Position numbers and translations under genes: made by a program. Shown here piece after piece: positions 25,219 to 33,656 of a stretch of DNA of 64,000 nt. The notes under the pieces were generated by a model. It had not been told where the DNA came from, searched no databases, and was given only the letters and a program-made list of their open reading frames with translations. This DNA comes from Phycisphaeraceae bacterium (GTDB taxonomy: Bacteria > Planctomycetota > Phycisphaerae > Phycisphaerales > UBA1924), in assembly GCA_023898685.1 (NCBI GenBank), contig CP060234.1:992001-1056000 (forward strand), in the 5' to 3' direction. Position 1 is the first letter of the stretch. Each line of letters begins with the position of its first letter.

Positions 25219-26019
25219 TCACTTCCCTTTCACCGGAATCCCCGCCTCCCAACACGCCTCATCCACGATTCGCAAAACGTCTCCCCTCGAAATCTTCAGG
25301 TCATCCAGCGTGATCGGGCGCGCGCACTCCGGGCACACGGCGTGGCGAAGCCCGCGGCAGTCGTAGCCGCAAGCCGGACATGTGAACGATCGGTCGGCCA
25401 GCAGCGAGGCGACGATCTGCGTCGCCCGATCCTTGCCGCCGGCGTGCCGTGCGAAGAGCGAACGCAGCATCGCGAGCTGTTCCACGGACATCGAGCCCGG
25501 CGGGAAGATCGGCCCGGTCCGATCGGCGCACACCAGCATGGTGAATCCCGCGGCCTCATTGAACTCAACAACCTCCGACCAAGGCAGACGCGTGGAGCGC
25601 AGCTCGCGCCCCCACTCGATGACTTCCCGGTTCGCGCTGAACCTGACGCGGCCGAACATGTGGGGGTCGAGTTGTTCAAACGACTTCGTGACCGTCGATT
25701 GCGCAATGTCCCGCCGGCGCTGCGCGAGCGGCAACGATCGCACTATGACGTACGCCGTCACGATGCCGAAGCCGCCGCCCAGCACCCACCAGATCTCCGG
25801 AGCATCAGATGCCATACCTGTGCTCAGGATGAGCAAGCCGCCCGCGAACGCGGCCGATAGCACGCCCACCATGGAGGATCGAATCATCTTGAGCCGGTAG
25901 CTTTTCGCAAGCCCGATGTACTCGGAGTCGAGCGCCGCCGCGGCGACAAACCGCACGTACGACTCCATCGTCAGTTCATACGCGAACTCGACCACATCCT
26001 GATCCGGATCATCGGACAT
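25219..26019 (-). CDS. Membrane protein with YcxB-like domain and C-terminal zinc ribbon
   Basis: The 266-residue protein starts at ATG 26019 (an upstream GTG/ATG reading to 26043 is possible). The N-terminus resembles YcxB-like proteins: AYELTMESYVRFVAAAALDS, two membrane helices (about residues 50-90), then FSANREVIEWGRELRSTRLPWSEV. It ends with a ribbon, CPACGYDCRGLRHAVCPEC, and a short tail. Function is unknown. The gene is enclosed by 70-base inverted repeats, which suggests it moved or was copied as a unit; there is no transposase. Confidence 0.75.
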   Translation of the reverse strand: MSDDPDQDVVEFAYELTMESYVRFVAAAALDSEYIGLAKSYRLKMIRSSMVGVLSAAFAGGLLILSTGMASDAPEIWWVLGGGFGIVTAYVIVRSLPLAQRRRDIAQSTVTKSFEQLDPHMFGRVRFSANREVIEWGRELRSTRLPWSEVVEFNEAAGFTMLVCADRTGPIFPPGSMSVEQLAMLRSLFARHAGGKDRATQIVASLLADRSFTCPACGYDCRGLRHAVCPECARPITLDDLKISRGDVLRIVDEACWEAGIPVKGK

Positions 26020-26070
26020 ATCGCGAGTGTACGGGACGATCACACGTCAGCGTGAAGACTCACAGACTCA

Positions 26071-26140
26071 GTCCTCCGAGCCCTCCGCGTTCGGTCTCTT
26101 CCTTCGAGCCCTTCGCGACCTTCGCGTTGAGATAGGTCTT
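26071..26140 (-). repeat. Right arm of a 70-base inverted repeat flanking a gene
   Basis: Its reverse complement reads TCAACGCGAAGGTCGCGAAG then GGCTCGAAGGAAGAGACCGA, matching 25061-25130 with only a few changes. It lies 24 bases before the end of the next minus-strand gene. Confidence 0.85.
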
Positions 26141-26163
26141 TGCGTTTCCTGATCCGCCGAATC

Positions 26164-27861
26164 TCACGCCGAGCGCAGTGTCTCACCCGCCGCTCGCAGC
26201 GCCTCGCGGATCGCCGCACGCTCGTACCGCGCCGCGTGCATCCGCGTCGTCCCGAGCCGCTCGGCCAGCGTCGTGATCGTCTCGGGCGCCCCGCCGTCGA
26301 AGCCGGTGCGCCGCCCCAGGATCAGCCGGTCGCGCCCTTCGAGCGAGCCCAGCGCCCCGCGCAGCACCGGCAGAGGCGTGAGCCACGCCGACCACGCGAC
26401 CGAGGGCCGCATCAGCGTGAAGTCGGGCACGCCGTGGCCCGTCGCGGGCCGGCGCTTCGATTCGGCGAACGGACCCGCGGGATCTTCGATCGCCGCCGTG
26501 ATCGCCTTCGACAGCCGCAGCGACACCGCCGCCGCCAGCCGACCCCCGTGGAACGGCGCAAACCGATCCGCCGCCTCCCCGATCGCCCGCAGCCCCACCA
26601 CTAGCAGCGGCCGCAGCCGATGCGGCGGGATGCGATCCAGGCCCCGCCCCTCCCCCCGCTCGATCGCCGGGCCCAGCAAACCAAGCTCGGCCCGCACCAG
26701 TTCGACCCGCAGCAGCGCCGCCCAGCGCAGCCTCGTCTCGATCTCGTCCAGACGCGTGGGGTTGGGGTCGGTGTCGGACAGCTTCTCGAGCATCCTCCTC
26801 GCTCGGAAGCGCAGATACTGGTGCGCCACCGCCCGCGCCGACTCGTCGGCCGCGGTGGGCGGGGGCGTCTCGCGGATCATCCGAACGAACGACTCGAGAT
26901 CAGTGACGCTCGGTCCGCCGCCAAGTCTTGTGCGCACCACGTCGGGCGCCAGCAACACCTCGTCCGCATCGGCCCTCGAGAACGCCGGGCTCACCGGACC
27001 GTCCAGCCGCAGCCGATGGAGCAGCTGCGCCCGAACCTGCCGGATCAGCCGCGTAGCGCGCCGCTTGTCGGCCCTGGGTCCGAAGATCTGCTCGGCGATG
27101 TCGCTGGGCTCGGCCCCCGCCCGCGCCAGGCTCAGGGCGACCACCTTGGTGTGCGCCGAGCGGTCGGGCCGCTCGTCGAAGAGTGGCTCGCCCCCGCTCT
27201 CGCGTTCCCGCGCGTCGTGCCGCTCGAGCAGCTCGCGGATGCCCTGGTGACTCCGGTCGAACCGCTGGGCGAGCCTTACCGCCGCCTGGTTGAGCGTGCA
27301 GTGGAATCGCCTGCGATACCGTGCCGCGCGCCGGATGACCTTCGCCTCCATCTCGGGGCCGAGCCTCGTGAACTTGCCGGCGCGCTCGATCGCGTCCCCC
27401 TGCCGCCCCTCATACGACTCGATGGACTCCTGGGTGAACACCAGCGTCGCGCGACCACGCTCGTTGCGCACGCGGCGGGCGATCAGCCCCCTCCGCCTCG
27501 CCCGGTCCACGGTCTTCCGGCTCACGCTCCACTTCTCGCACAGCGCCTCGGCATCAACCGCGGAATCGGGGACATCGCCCAGATCGAGCTGCGCCGCCTC
27601 GCACAGCCGCTCGACGAACGCCGAGAGATCCGCGAGCACCGCCGACCCCGTGTGGGCGGCGGTCGAGCTCACGCCCTCGGGCCGGTGTCCCGTGATCTTG
27701 AAGACGATCCAGTCCTCGGGATATCGCTCCGCCTCTTCGAGCCCCGCCGCAAGCCCCTCCGCCGACTGGATCTGCCGCAACAGCGCCGGCCTGGACGCAT
27801 AGCGAAGCTGGTCGGCCAGCTCGGCCAAGGCGGTGATCTTGCAACGGGCCAGCGGGGGCAT
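26164..27861 (-). CDS. Large divergent sigma-70-like transcription factor with N-terminal HTH extension
   Basis: From ATG 27861 the protein has 565 residues. The C-terminal 60 residues (LRGALGSLEGRDRLILGRRT ... TTLAERLGTTRMHAARYERAA) look like sigma-70 region 4. Residues 385-460 (VELVRAELGLLGPAIERGEG ... LLVVGLRAIGEAADRFAPFH) align by eye with region 2, including the helix that contacts the RNA polymerase clamp. Upstream lie three helix-turn-helix-like stretches: 103-130 (ALCEKWSVSRKTVDRARRRG, MerR-like), 186-213 and 252-280. It would be nearly twice the usual length of group 3 sigma factors. A GTG at 27927 gives a longer N-terminus. Sigma activity is inferred, not shown. Confidence 0.65.
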   Translation of the reverse strand: MPPLARCKITALAELADQLRYASRPALLRQIQSAEGLAAGLEEAERYPEDWIVFKITGHRPEGVSSTAAHTGSAVLADLSAFVERLCEAAQLDLGDVPDSAVDAEALCEKWSVSRKTVDRARRRGLIARRVRNERGRATLVFTQESIESYEGRQGDAIERAGKFTRLGPEMEAKVIRRAARYRRRFHCTLNQAAVRLAQRFDRSHQGIRELLERHDARERESGGEPLFDERPDRSAHTKVVALSLARAGAEPSDIAEQIFGPRADKRRATRLIRQVRAQLLHRLRLDGPVSPAFSRADADEVLLAPDVVRTRLGGGPSVTDLESFVRMIRETPPPTAADESARAVAHQYLRFRARRMLEKLSDTDPNPTRLDEIETRLRWAALLRVELVRAELGLLGPAIERGEGRGLDRIPPHRLRPLLVVGLRAIGEAADRFAPFHGGRLAAAVSLRLSKAITAAIEDPAGPFAESKRRPATGHGVPDFTLMRPSVAWSAWLTPLPVLRGALGSLEGRDRLILGRRTGFDGGAPETITTLAERLGTTRMHAARYERAAIREALRAAGETLRSA

Positions 27862-27989
27862 GTTCGGATCCGGTTCCGCCGGACTCGGCGGGAGCGACAG
27901 CGCAAGACAGAACGGCACGCCCGCCACGACGCCCGGGAAGCCGAGCCATCATCGGGACAATGCCGATACGAGCACAATGATAGAGCGGT

Positions 27990-28853
27990 TCATCCGGGTG
28001 TCGGAACAAAATCCCCGATTTCGACGAAATCAGGGTCGGCTTGTGGGGTCAGCCCCGCCTCTGACGCCATCCGGAGAAACGCCCGAGCCGCCTTCCGGGC
28101 CCGATCGTCGAGATCGAAAGCCAGCAGGTGGCCCAGGTACTCGCGGGCCAGGTCGTTTGGCCAGCCGTGCGCGCCCGCCTGGTTCGAGACGATCCGGTCC
28201 AGCCGACCCCGATTCCGGCGTCGGGTGCGGTCGAGCAGGGTCGCCGCGGCGTGGATGTCGGGATCCTGAGCCCGATCCGCCCGGCAGGCCCACACGGCGT
28301 AGACGAACGGCAGCCCCGTCAGGTCGTGCCAGGCCTTCCCCAGATCGAGTTGGTGCGGGTATCGGACCGCCGGCGGGCAATCCGACACCACCTTGTCCCC
28401 GATCAGCAGCACCGTTTCGGGCCACGATTCGTCGGGCGTGTGGGGGTGGCCGCCGCCACTGGTCATCCGCTCCCGCGCGTCGTAGTCCACGAATTCGGGC
28501 GTCAGCCCGTGGAGCTTCCGCAGCAGCACCTTCGCCAGGGCCACCGAAGTGTGGCTGTCGGTGTCCGCGTGCACGCGCGCAATCCGGTCGATCGGGACGG
28601 CCGAGAAGAGCCGGACGGTCAGCGTCGGGCCGTCACACCCGATCATGCCGGCGGGGAGGATCGACACAGGTGTCGGGGCGCGTGCGGCGTCGATCAGGGA
28701 GATGAGCCCCACGTCGACGCTCCCGCCGAGCAGCAGGCCCACCAGCCGGCTCGGCACCGCGCGGACCAGTTCCACTCCCCTCGTCTGAGCTAGGCCCTCG
28801 ATCAACGGAACGGTGTTGAGGTATTCAACGACGCCGAGGCGGATGGTCTGCAT
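27990..28853 (-). CDS. mqnA: Chorismate dehydratase (futalosine pathway)
   Basis: The 287-residue protein is a MqnA/MqnD-type enzyme that dehydrates chorismate to 3-enolpyruvylbenzoate at the start of the futalosine route to menaquinone. Evidence is the N-terminus IRLGVVEYLNTVPLIEGL, the pocket residues GSVDVGLISLID, then DSHTSVALAKVLLRKLHGL, LLIGDKVV and DLGKAWHDLTGLPFVYAVW. Residues about 130-150 contain a small insertion (SGGGHPHTPDES). No other mqn gene is in the window. Confidence 0.92.
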   Translation of the reverse strand: MQTIRLGVVEYLNTVPLIEGLAQTRGVELVRAVPSRLVGLLLGGSVDVGLISLIDAARAPTPVSILPAGMIGCDGPTLTVRLFSAVPIDRIARVHADTDSHTSVALAKVLLRKLHGLTPEFVDYDARERMTSGGGHPHTPDESWPETVLLIGDKVVSDCPPAVRYPHQLDLGKAWHDLTGLPFVYAVWACRADRAQDPDIHAAATLLDRTRRRNRGRLDRIVSNQAGAHGWPNDLAREYLGHLLAFDLDDRARKAARAFLRMASEAGLTPQADPDFVEIGDFVPTPG

Positions 28854-29032
28854 GGCTGAGGGTACACCCCGGCGAGGGGGTCCAGAGAGGGCCGGGCGGT
28901 TTGCCTATGAAAGTACAGACCGATTCGGCGATTCGATGGCCATCCCCAGAATCGACGGTATGTTGGACGAGCAGCCAGACCGGACTGGTCGATGTGCCCG
29001 CCGTTCTCGCTGCACGATTGTGGCCGGTCTGG

Positions 29033-29038
29033 TATAAG
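29033..29038 (+). promoter_or_regulatory. Extended -10 promoter for a putative small RNA
   Basis: TGGTATAAG carries the TG of an extended -10 element one base before TATAAG. No good -35 box is seen 17 bases upstream. Transcription would start near 29045, about 125 bases before a Rho-independent terminator. Confidence 0.4.
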
Positions 29039-29044
29039 CTCACC

Positions 29045-29171
29045 GGCCCTGCTGCGGCAGAGCCGCCACCTGCGATTGCGGGTGCTTCTGTGTGCCTACC
29101 CACCTGGCGTCGGGCTACGCCACGGCCCGGCGTCACTTGAAGGCCCTCGCTCCTCCAGCGGGGGCCTTTTT
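29045..29171 (+). ncRNA. Putative orphan structured small RNA of about 127 nt
   Basis: The stretch lies in a 515-base gap between divergent ends and contains no credible ORF on the plus strand. It begins just after an extended -10 box and ends at a canonical terminator. Internal hairpins include CACCTGCGATTGCGGGTG (29068-29085) and GGCGTCGGGCTACGCC (29106-29121). It does not carry the conserved loops of SRP RNA, tmRNA or RNase P. It could be a 6S-like or regulatory RNA; the family is unknown to me. Confidence 0.4.
29140..29171 (+). terminator. Rho-independent terminator of the putative small RNA
   Basis: AAGGCCC, GCT, AGC and GGGCCTT pair, and the stem is followed by a run of T. This is a strong intrinsic terminator on the plus strand, yet no plus-strand protein gene lies directly upstream. 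Confidence 0.8.
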
Positions 29172-29290
29172 CATGCGCCCCGCGCACGAAAAAGGTGCCC
29201 AGAGAAGCGAGAACCCAGGGTGTCGGGTCACGGGGAAATCTGAAAAACGCACGGAACAGACCCTCGACCCCGGCCGCCACTGCCCTTATG

Positions 29291-29324
29291 AAAAAGCCCG
29301 GGGCGATCTTGAATCGCCCCGGGC
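29291..29324 (-). terminator. Rho-independent terminator of the dockerin-type gene
   Basis: On the minus strand, GCCCGGGGCGAT pairs with ATCGCCCCGGGC across a 5-base loop and is followed by TTTTT. It lies 45 bases after the stop of the gene at 29369-30106. Confidence 0.88.
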
Positions 29325-29368
29325 CGGGGAAACTGCAATCGGGCCGCTGCGAGCCGGCTTTGGGGGCG

Positions 29369-30106
29369 TCAGCAGCCCGAGTTGAACGACTCCACGAACG
29401 CGACGATGTCGTGGAGGTCGAAGACACCGTTGAAGTCGAAGTCGACCCCCCACTGCTGGTTGATGAAGCCCGTCACGAATGCCTGGATATCGAACAGGTC
29501 GTGCAGACCGTCGTTGTTCATGTCCGAGGGGCACTCGTACCAGATCTCGTTCATCGGGGCGTAGGTGCGGAAGACATGGACGACCGTGAATGGGTCGGAG
29601 AAATCAACCATCGAGAGATCGTGCCCCGGGAGCAGCTCGGGCAGCTGGAAGATCGGGACCGTCATCGCCTCGCTGGCGAAGTAGAGGCCGCCCTGACGCG
29701 TCTCGATGACTTCGTCTGAGACGGGGACGTACTCGGGGTTGGCGGGGCTGAGCCCGGCGAGCCTGGGCTCGAACTCGCCGTGATTCGCGTCGTGTCCGTA
29801 CACCGTGGTGATCTGGGCGGTGGCGTTCGGCTCGTCACCGATCGAGTCGAGGAATCCCCAGGCCATGCCGTGGGTGACCGCCGAGAAGACCTGGATGTCG
29901 ATCTCGATCTCGATACTGTCGGAGATCCAGGGCCGTCGCCCGAACGGCCATCGGAAGCCGGTGTCCCACTGAAGAACGATCGGAACGCCCGGCTGCGCGT
30001 CGAGTTCCTGGAGATAATCGAGCGCGCCGCCGACCGGGGTCTGGGCCGAGGCGAGGGGGGCGAACATGGAGGCGGCGAGCGCGCACGACAGCAGCATGGT
30101 CTTCAT
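29369..30106 (-). CDS. Secreted protein with dockerin-like C-terminus
   Basis: The 245-residue protein starts at ATG 30106, with AAAGGGA about 6 bases upstream. A signal peptide (MKTMLLSCALAASMFAPLAS) is followed by a domain I do not recognise, about residues 25-185. The end holds two EF-hand-like dockerin repeats, DMNNDGLHDLFDIQAFVTGF and VDFDFNGVFDLHDIVAFV, finishing in NSGC. The plan matches other secreted proteins in this window. It is monocistronic, with its own intrinsic terminator. The substrate or partner is unknown. Confidence 0.82.
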   Translation of the reverse strand: MKTMLLSCALAASMFAPLASAQTPVGGALDYLQELDAQPGVPIVLQWDTGFRWPFGRRPWISDSIEIEIDIQVFSAVTHGMAWGFLDSIGDEPNATAQITTVYGHDANHGEFEPRLAGLSPANPEYVPVSDEVIETRQGGLYFASEAMTVPIFQLPELLPGHDLSMVDFSDPFTVVHVFRTYAPMNEIWYECPSDMNNDGLHDLFDIQAFVTGFINQQWGVDFDFNGVFDLHDIVAFVESFNSGC

Positions 30107-30371
30107 CGTGGTCCCTTTCTGATTCACGGAGCCGCGCGGGGCGGCGTGGTCGCGGCCGGCGTTTCGACGCTGGCCGCGAGGCGTGCGGCCCAAGTCTTCA
30201 AGCCGAGGCCGGCCTCAGCCATGTGAACGCGACAGAGGTTCCGATACTCACGCGGGCGGTGACGAATTGTGGTGAGAGCGGGCCATGTTGCCTCGTTGCG
30301 TGTGGGCCACGACCATCCCGGCCGTGCGGGCCGGGACTGGAGTTCCACACGTCAAGAGCTCGTGATGGACG

Positions 30372-30854
30372 CTAGTCCGCCTGATCGGCCGTGGCGGCCG
30401 GTTCGACGCGTTCACTGAGCTCTCGGGCCCGGTCGATCAGCTCGCCCCGCAGCGTCGCGGGGTCGGTCGTCGTCTCGAGCGCGGGCCGGAGCTCGAAGTG
30501 CCACTCGACGACGTCGTCGAACCGCGCCGGGATCGCCTCGGCGATCAGGTCGGGCCCGGGCCACTGCCAGAACGGGGCCGACGCTTTCTGGCTCGTCCAG
30601 AGCGGCTCGTACCCGTCCAACTCGAGACGGACGTCATACGTGCCGTAGTACATGAAGTCGGCCTCGGCGGGCGTCTGGCCGATCTCGACGTCGTTCAGCC
30701 AGACGGTCGCGCCGGGCGGGTCGGACGTGACGCGGATCTTGCGGTCGATGCAGCCCGGGAGGACCAAGATCGGGGCGAGCAGGATCAGGACGTGCGCCCT
30801 CGCTTGCGCTCGGGCCTCCTTCGTGCGGGCTGGCGGACGCGTCTGGTTGCTCAT
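30372..30854 (-). CDS. PEGA-domain lipoprotein
   Basis: The 160-residue protein starts at ATG 30854, overlapping the lptB stop by four bases (ATGA), so translation is probably coupled. A basic N-terminus is followed by LLAPILVLPGC, a lipobox with Cys at about 35. Next comes a PEGA domain (IRVTSDPPGATVWLNDVEIG ... YDVRLELDGYEPLW), typical of surface lipoproteins. The N-terminal EARAQARA is encoded by a dispersed 26-base repeat (30794-30819). It is the last gene of a minus-strand operon starting at 33656. The function is unknown. Confidence 0.82.
   Translation of the reverse strand: MSNQTRPPARTKEARAQARAHVLILLAPILVLPGCIDRKIRVTSDPPGATVWLNDVEIGQTPAEADFMYYGTYDVRLELDGYEPLWTSQKASAPFWQWPGPDLIAEAIPARFDDVVEWHFELRPALETTTDPATLRGELIDRARELSERVEPAATADQAD
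30794..30819 (-). repeat. Short repeat family 8 inside the PEGA lipoprotein gene
   Basis: GCGCCCTCGCTTGCGCTCGG then GCCTCC is identical to 40603-40628 except one base. Here it encodes the residues just before the lipoprotein signal helix. Confidence 0.7.
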
Positions 30855-31636
30855 ACCGCCGCCTCCTGCGACACGCCGTTCGGATGGCCGTTCTGCATGT
30901 GCTCGAACTCGTCGCCCTTGAACAGGCTGCCCAGGTAGACCCGCCGGACCAGGTCGTTGTTGATCAACTGGTGGGGCGTGCCCTCGGCGAGCACGCGGCC
31001 CTCGTTGATGATGTAGGCCCGGTCGCACACGCTGAGCGTCTGCTGCACATTGTGGTCGGTGATCAGGATCGCGATGCCCCGCGCGGTCAGCCCCCGCACC
31101 TCGCGCTGGAGATCCTCGACCGCGATCGGATCGACCCCGCTGAACGGCTCGTCGAGCAGGATGAGCTTGGGGTCGGTCACCAGCGACCGCGCGATCTCGA
31201 GCTTGCGCCGCTCGCCCCCCGAGCAGGTGCGGGCGGGCTCTCTCGCCTTCTTGGTCAGTCCGAACTGGTCGAGCAGCTCGGCCGCCTTCTGCCGGCGCTG
31301 ACGGCGTGAGAGGTCACCCCGCGTCTCGAGGATGGCCAGCAGATTCTGCTCGCAGGTCATCCGCTGGAAGGCGCTGGGCTCCTGGGAGAGATAGCCCATG
31401 CCGGACCGGGCGTGCCGGTACATGGGCAGGCCCGTGACCTCCCGCCCGTTGAAGTGCACCTCGCCCTCGTCGGCCTCGATCATGCCGATCGTCATGCGGA
31501 ACGACGTGGTCTTGCCCGCCCCGTTCCGCCCCAGCAGGCCCACGATCTCCGACTCGTTGACGGCGATCGAGACCCCGTTGACGACGGTCCGCCCGTTGTA
31601 GGCCTTGCGGAGGTTCTTCGCTTCGAGCAGGGGCAT
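30851..31636 (-). CDS. lptB: LPS export ABC transporter ATP-binding protein
   Basis: The 261-residue ATPase has Walker A GRNGAGKTT, Q-loop LSQEPSAFQRMT, signature CSGGERRKLEIAR, Walker B LILLDEPFSGVDP and switch His in ITDHNVQQTL. The sequence ADEGEVHFNGREVTGLPMYR is typical of LptB, which powers lipopolysaccharide transport from the inner membrane with LptFG. No lptA, lptC or lptFG lies next to it. Instead it is flanked by two zinc-ribbon membrane proteins (upstream) and a PEGA lipoprotein (downstream, ATGA overlap). A general LivF-like role cannot be wholly excluded. Confidence 0.9.
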   Translation of the reverse strand: MPLLEAKNLRKAYNGRTVVNGVSIAVNESEIVGLLGRNGAGKTTSFRMTIGMIEADEGEVHFNGREVTGLPMYRHARSGMGYLSQEPSAFQRMTCEQNLLAILETRGDLSRRQRRQKAAELLDQFGLTKKAREPARTCSGGERRKLEIARSLVTDPKLILLDEPFSGVDPIAVEDLQREVRGLTARGIAILITDHNVQQTLSVCDRAYIINEGRVLAEGTPHQLINNDLVRRVYLGSLFKGDEFEHMQNGHPNGVSQEAAV

Positions 31637-31646
31637 CGAGGGGAGT

Positions 31647-32324
31647 TTACGCCGGGGGCGGGGCGGCCGGGGGCCCGGGCGCCTCGAACGCGGCCCGGGA
31701 CGGGACCATCAGGATCGCGATCCGGCGCGCCAACAGCATGGAGGCGGCCGCAACCAGCAGGCCCAACCCGGCGACGATCACCTGTATCAGCAACAACACC
31801 CGCTCGTCGTGGTACCGGGCCTCGAGCAGGAGGAACGACAGGGTGACCGTGAGCCAGATGGCGAGCGGGATGCTGACGAGTTCGCCGACGCTCCGGATGA
31901 TCATCATCGAGATCTGCCGAAGCAGGACGGTGTCGGGCTCGCGCCGCTCTGGGCCGAGATCGGGCGAGAGATACTCGGGCGTGAGCATGAGCCCGCACTC
32001 GGGGCACTGCGGCGCGTTGAGGCCCTGGAGCTTGTAGCGGCAGCCGGGGCAGGTGTTGACGCGGGGCACCGGGATCGCGCGGCGGGCGGCCCACGGCGCG
32101 AGCGCCCAGATCAGCAGCCCCGCCCCGAGGAGCACCGCGATGATGATGCCGAACATGATCATGTCGCCGTCGTTGCGGTAGTCCCACTGCGCGCTGTTGA
32201 ACAGCGTGTTCGCCAGAAAGGTGATCGGAACGAGCGAAATCAGCCAGGGGATGAACGAGAAGCAGCGGAACACCAGCGTGGCGGTGACGCGTCGGCGGGC
32301 GATCTCGGCGGCGTTGGGGATCAT
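31647..32324 (-). CDS. Zinc-ribbon membrane protein, paralogue 1
   Basis: The 225-residue protein has two N-terminal helices, a ribbon CPGCRYKLQGLNAPQCPEC near residue 95, then two more helices and a Pro-rich tail. It shares a start (MIPNAAEIARRRVTATLVFR) and ribbon with the adjacent upstream gene, so the pair arose by tandem duplication. Its ATG overlaps the stop of that gene by four bases. It lies 10 bases before lptB. No catalytic motif is seen. Confidence 0.78.
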   Translation of the reverse strand: MIPNAAEIARRRVTATLVFRCFSFIPWLISLVPITFLANTLFNSAQWDYRNDGDMIMFGIIIAVLLGAGLLIWALAPWAARRAIPVPRVNTCPGCRYKLQGLNAPQCPECGLMLTPEYLSPDLGPERREPDTVLLRQISMMIIRSVGELVSIPLAIWLTVTLSFLLLEARYHDERVLLLIQVIVAGLGLLVAAASMLLARRIAILMVPSRAAFEAPGPPAAPPPA

Positions 32325-33220
32325 GCGGTGCTTCCCTGTGTCTCGGGGCCCCTGTCTGGCACGGGACCAGGATCGTCCGCTTCACTCCCGGTAGGTGTTC
32401 CCGCGATGGGCACTGACGACTGCCGCGGGCGCTGCGCGATCGGGAACGCGGCGACAACGAGGCCGCACCCGACGAGCAGCATGACGACCGGGAACGGGCT
32501 GCCCTTCTCGTCGGTGAGAAGCCAGAGGGACGCGAGTGCGAGCAGGCCGCCCGCGAGGCCGACGCACACCCCCAGGGCCCGCCTGGAATCCGGCGCCCGC
32601 ATCGAGCCCCGGTCGAGGACGATGCGCGAGGCGAGCGGCGGCGCGAGCAGGTAGAGCGGCGCGGCGGCGAGGATCGCGATCACCGGGCCCGCGTATTCGG
32701 ACCACTGGGTGTAGCCGTAGGTGACATGCACCACCGCCATGAAGGCGATGGAGATGAGCATGATGAAGGCGGTGATCGCGGCGACGACCCGGAGGATGGC
32801 GGCGACGATCTGCCGGAGGTAGACGGTGTTGCTCGCGTGGCGTAGCTGATGGAGGGGGCGTGTGTTCGAGAGAAACTCGTCGGTCAGACTGAGGCCGCAC
32901 TCGGGGCACTGGGGGGTGTTGAGCCCCTCGATGCGGTAGAGACAGGCCGGGCAGACCTTGTTCCGGGGGACGGGCACGCTGAGCCGGGCGAGCCAGGGCG
33001 AGACGAGCCAGGTGATCGACGCCACGATGAAGATGAAGACGGCCGTGACGAGCGGGTACATGTAGTAATCGAGCTCGAACAGATCGCCGTCGATGATGCC
33101 CGGGATGATCCACGCGCCGATCGGGATGAAGGCGATCAGGAAGGCGGTGATGGCCAGCAGCCGGAGAACCGTGGCGGCCGTGACGCGTCGGCGCGTGATC
33201 TCTGAGGCGTCCGGGATCAT
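32321..33220 (-). CDS. Zinc-ribbon membrane protein, paralogue 2
   Basis: The 299-residue protein begins MIPDASEITRRRVTAATVLR, has two N-terminal helices, a ribbon CPACLYRIEGLNTPQCPEC near residue 95, then four further helices and a Pro/Gly-rich tail. It is a tandem paralogue of the next gene, longer by about 70 residues at the C-terminus. It is the second gene of the five-gene minus-strand operon. Function is unknown; the ribbon faces the cytoplasm if the positive-inside rule holds. Confidence 0.78.
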   Translation of the reverse strand: MIPDASEITRRRVTAATVLRLLAITAFLIAFIPIGAWIIPGIIDGDLFELDYYMYPLVTAVFIFIVASITWLVSPWLARLSVPVPRNKVCPACLYRIEGLNTPQCPECGLSLTDEFLSNTRPLHQLRHASNTVYLRQIVAAILRVVAAITAFIMLISIAFMAVVHVTYGYTQWSEYAGPVIAILAAAPLYLLAPPLASRIVLDRGSMRAPDSRRALGVCVGLAGGLLALASLWLLTDEKGSPFPVVMLLVGCGLVVAAFPIAQRPRQSSVPIAGTPTGSEADDPGPVPDRGPETQGSTA

Positions 33221-33260
33221 CTGCCACAGAATACGGAGCGGGGCGAGATCGGTTGCCGCA

Positions 33261-33656
33261 TCACCGCCCCGAGAGGAACCGGATGGTCATCGGATAGCGG
33301 AACAACTCGCCCCGGTTGGCGGCGATGGCGCCCATGATCATCCCCACCAGCCCCAGCACCGGGATGAGAATGAGGAATGGGATGCCCACCAGCACGAACG
33401 AGAACGCGCCCGCGACGAGCATGTAGATCAGCAGCGAGATCTGGAAGTTGATGGCCTCGCGCCCGTGATCGGCGATGTAGGCCGACTCGTTCTTCTTCAT
33501 CATCCACAGCACGATCGTCAGGATGATCGCAAACCCGGAGATGACCGTGTGGGCGAGGATGGAAAGGTGCACAAACGTCGCCCACGTCCGCTCGTCGGCG
33601 GTGGCGGATTCGTCGACCCATCGCTGGCGCTCGTTCATGTGCATCGCGGCGTCCAT
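33261..33656 (-). CDS. DUF4870 family membrane protein
   Basis: The 131-residue protein has the DUF4870 layout: a polar N-terminus with ERTWATFVHLSILAH, two to three helices, and the conserved DHGREAINFQISLLIY between helices 1 and 2. AAGGGA lies about 6 bases before ATG 33656. Function of the family is unknown; related proteins are small integral membrane proteins. It leads the operon that continues to 30372. Confidence 0.85.
   Translation of the reverse strand: MDAAMHMNERQRWVDESATADERTWATFVHLSILAHTVISGFAIILTIVLWMMKKNESAYIADHGREAINFQISLLIYMLVAGAFSFVLVGIPFLILIPVLGLVGMIMGAIAANRGELFRYPMTIRFLSGR

Noticed and set aside
22168..26140. Insertion sequences or prophage
   Set aside because: Inverted repeats occur, but there is no transposase, integrase or phage gene, and flanking genes are intact.
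29045..29171. tRNA, tmRNA or SRP RNA
   Set aside because: None of the conserved loops or CCA-type ends are present; only a generic structured RNA is supported.
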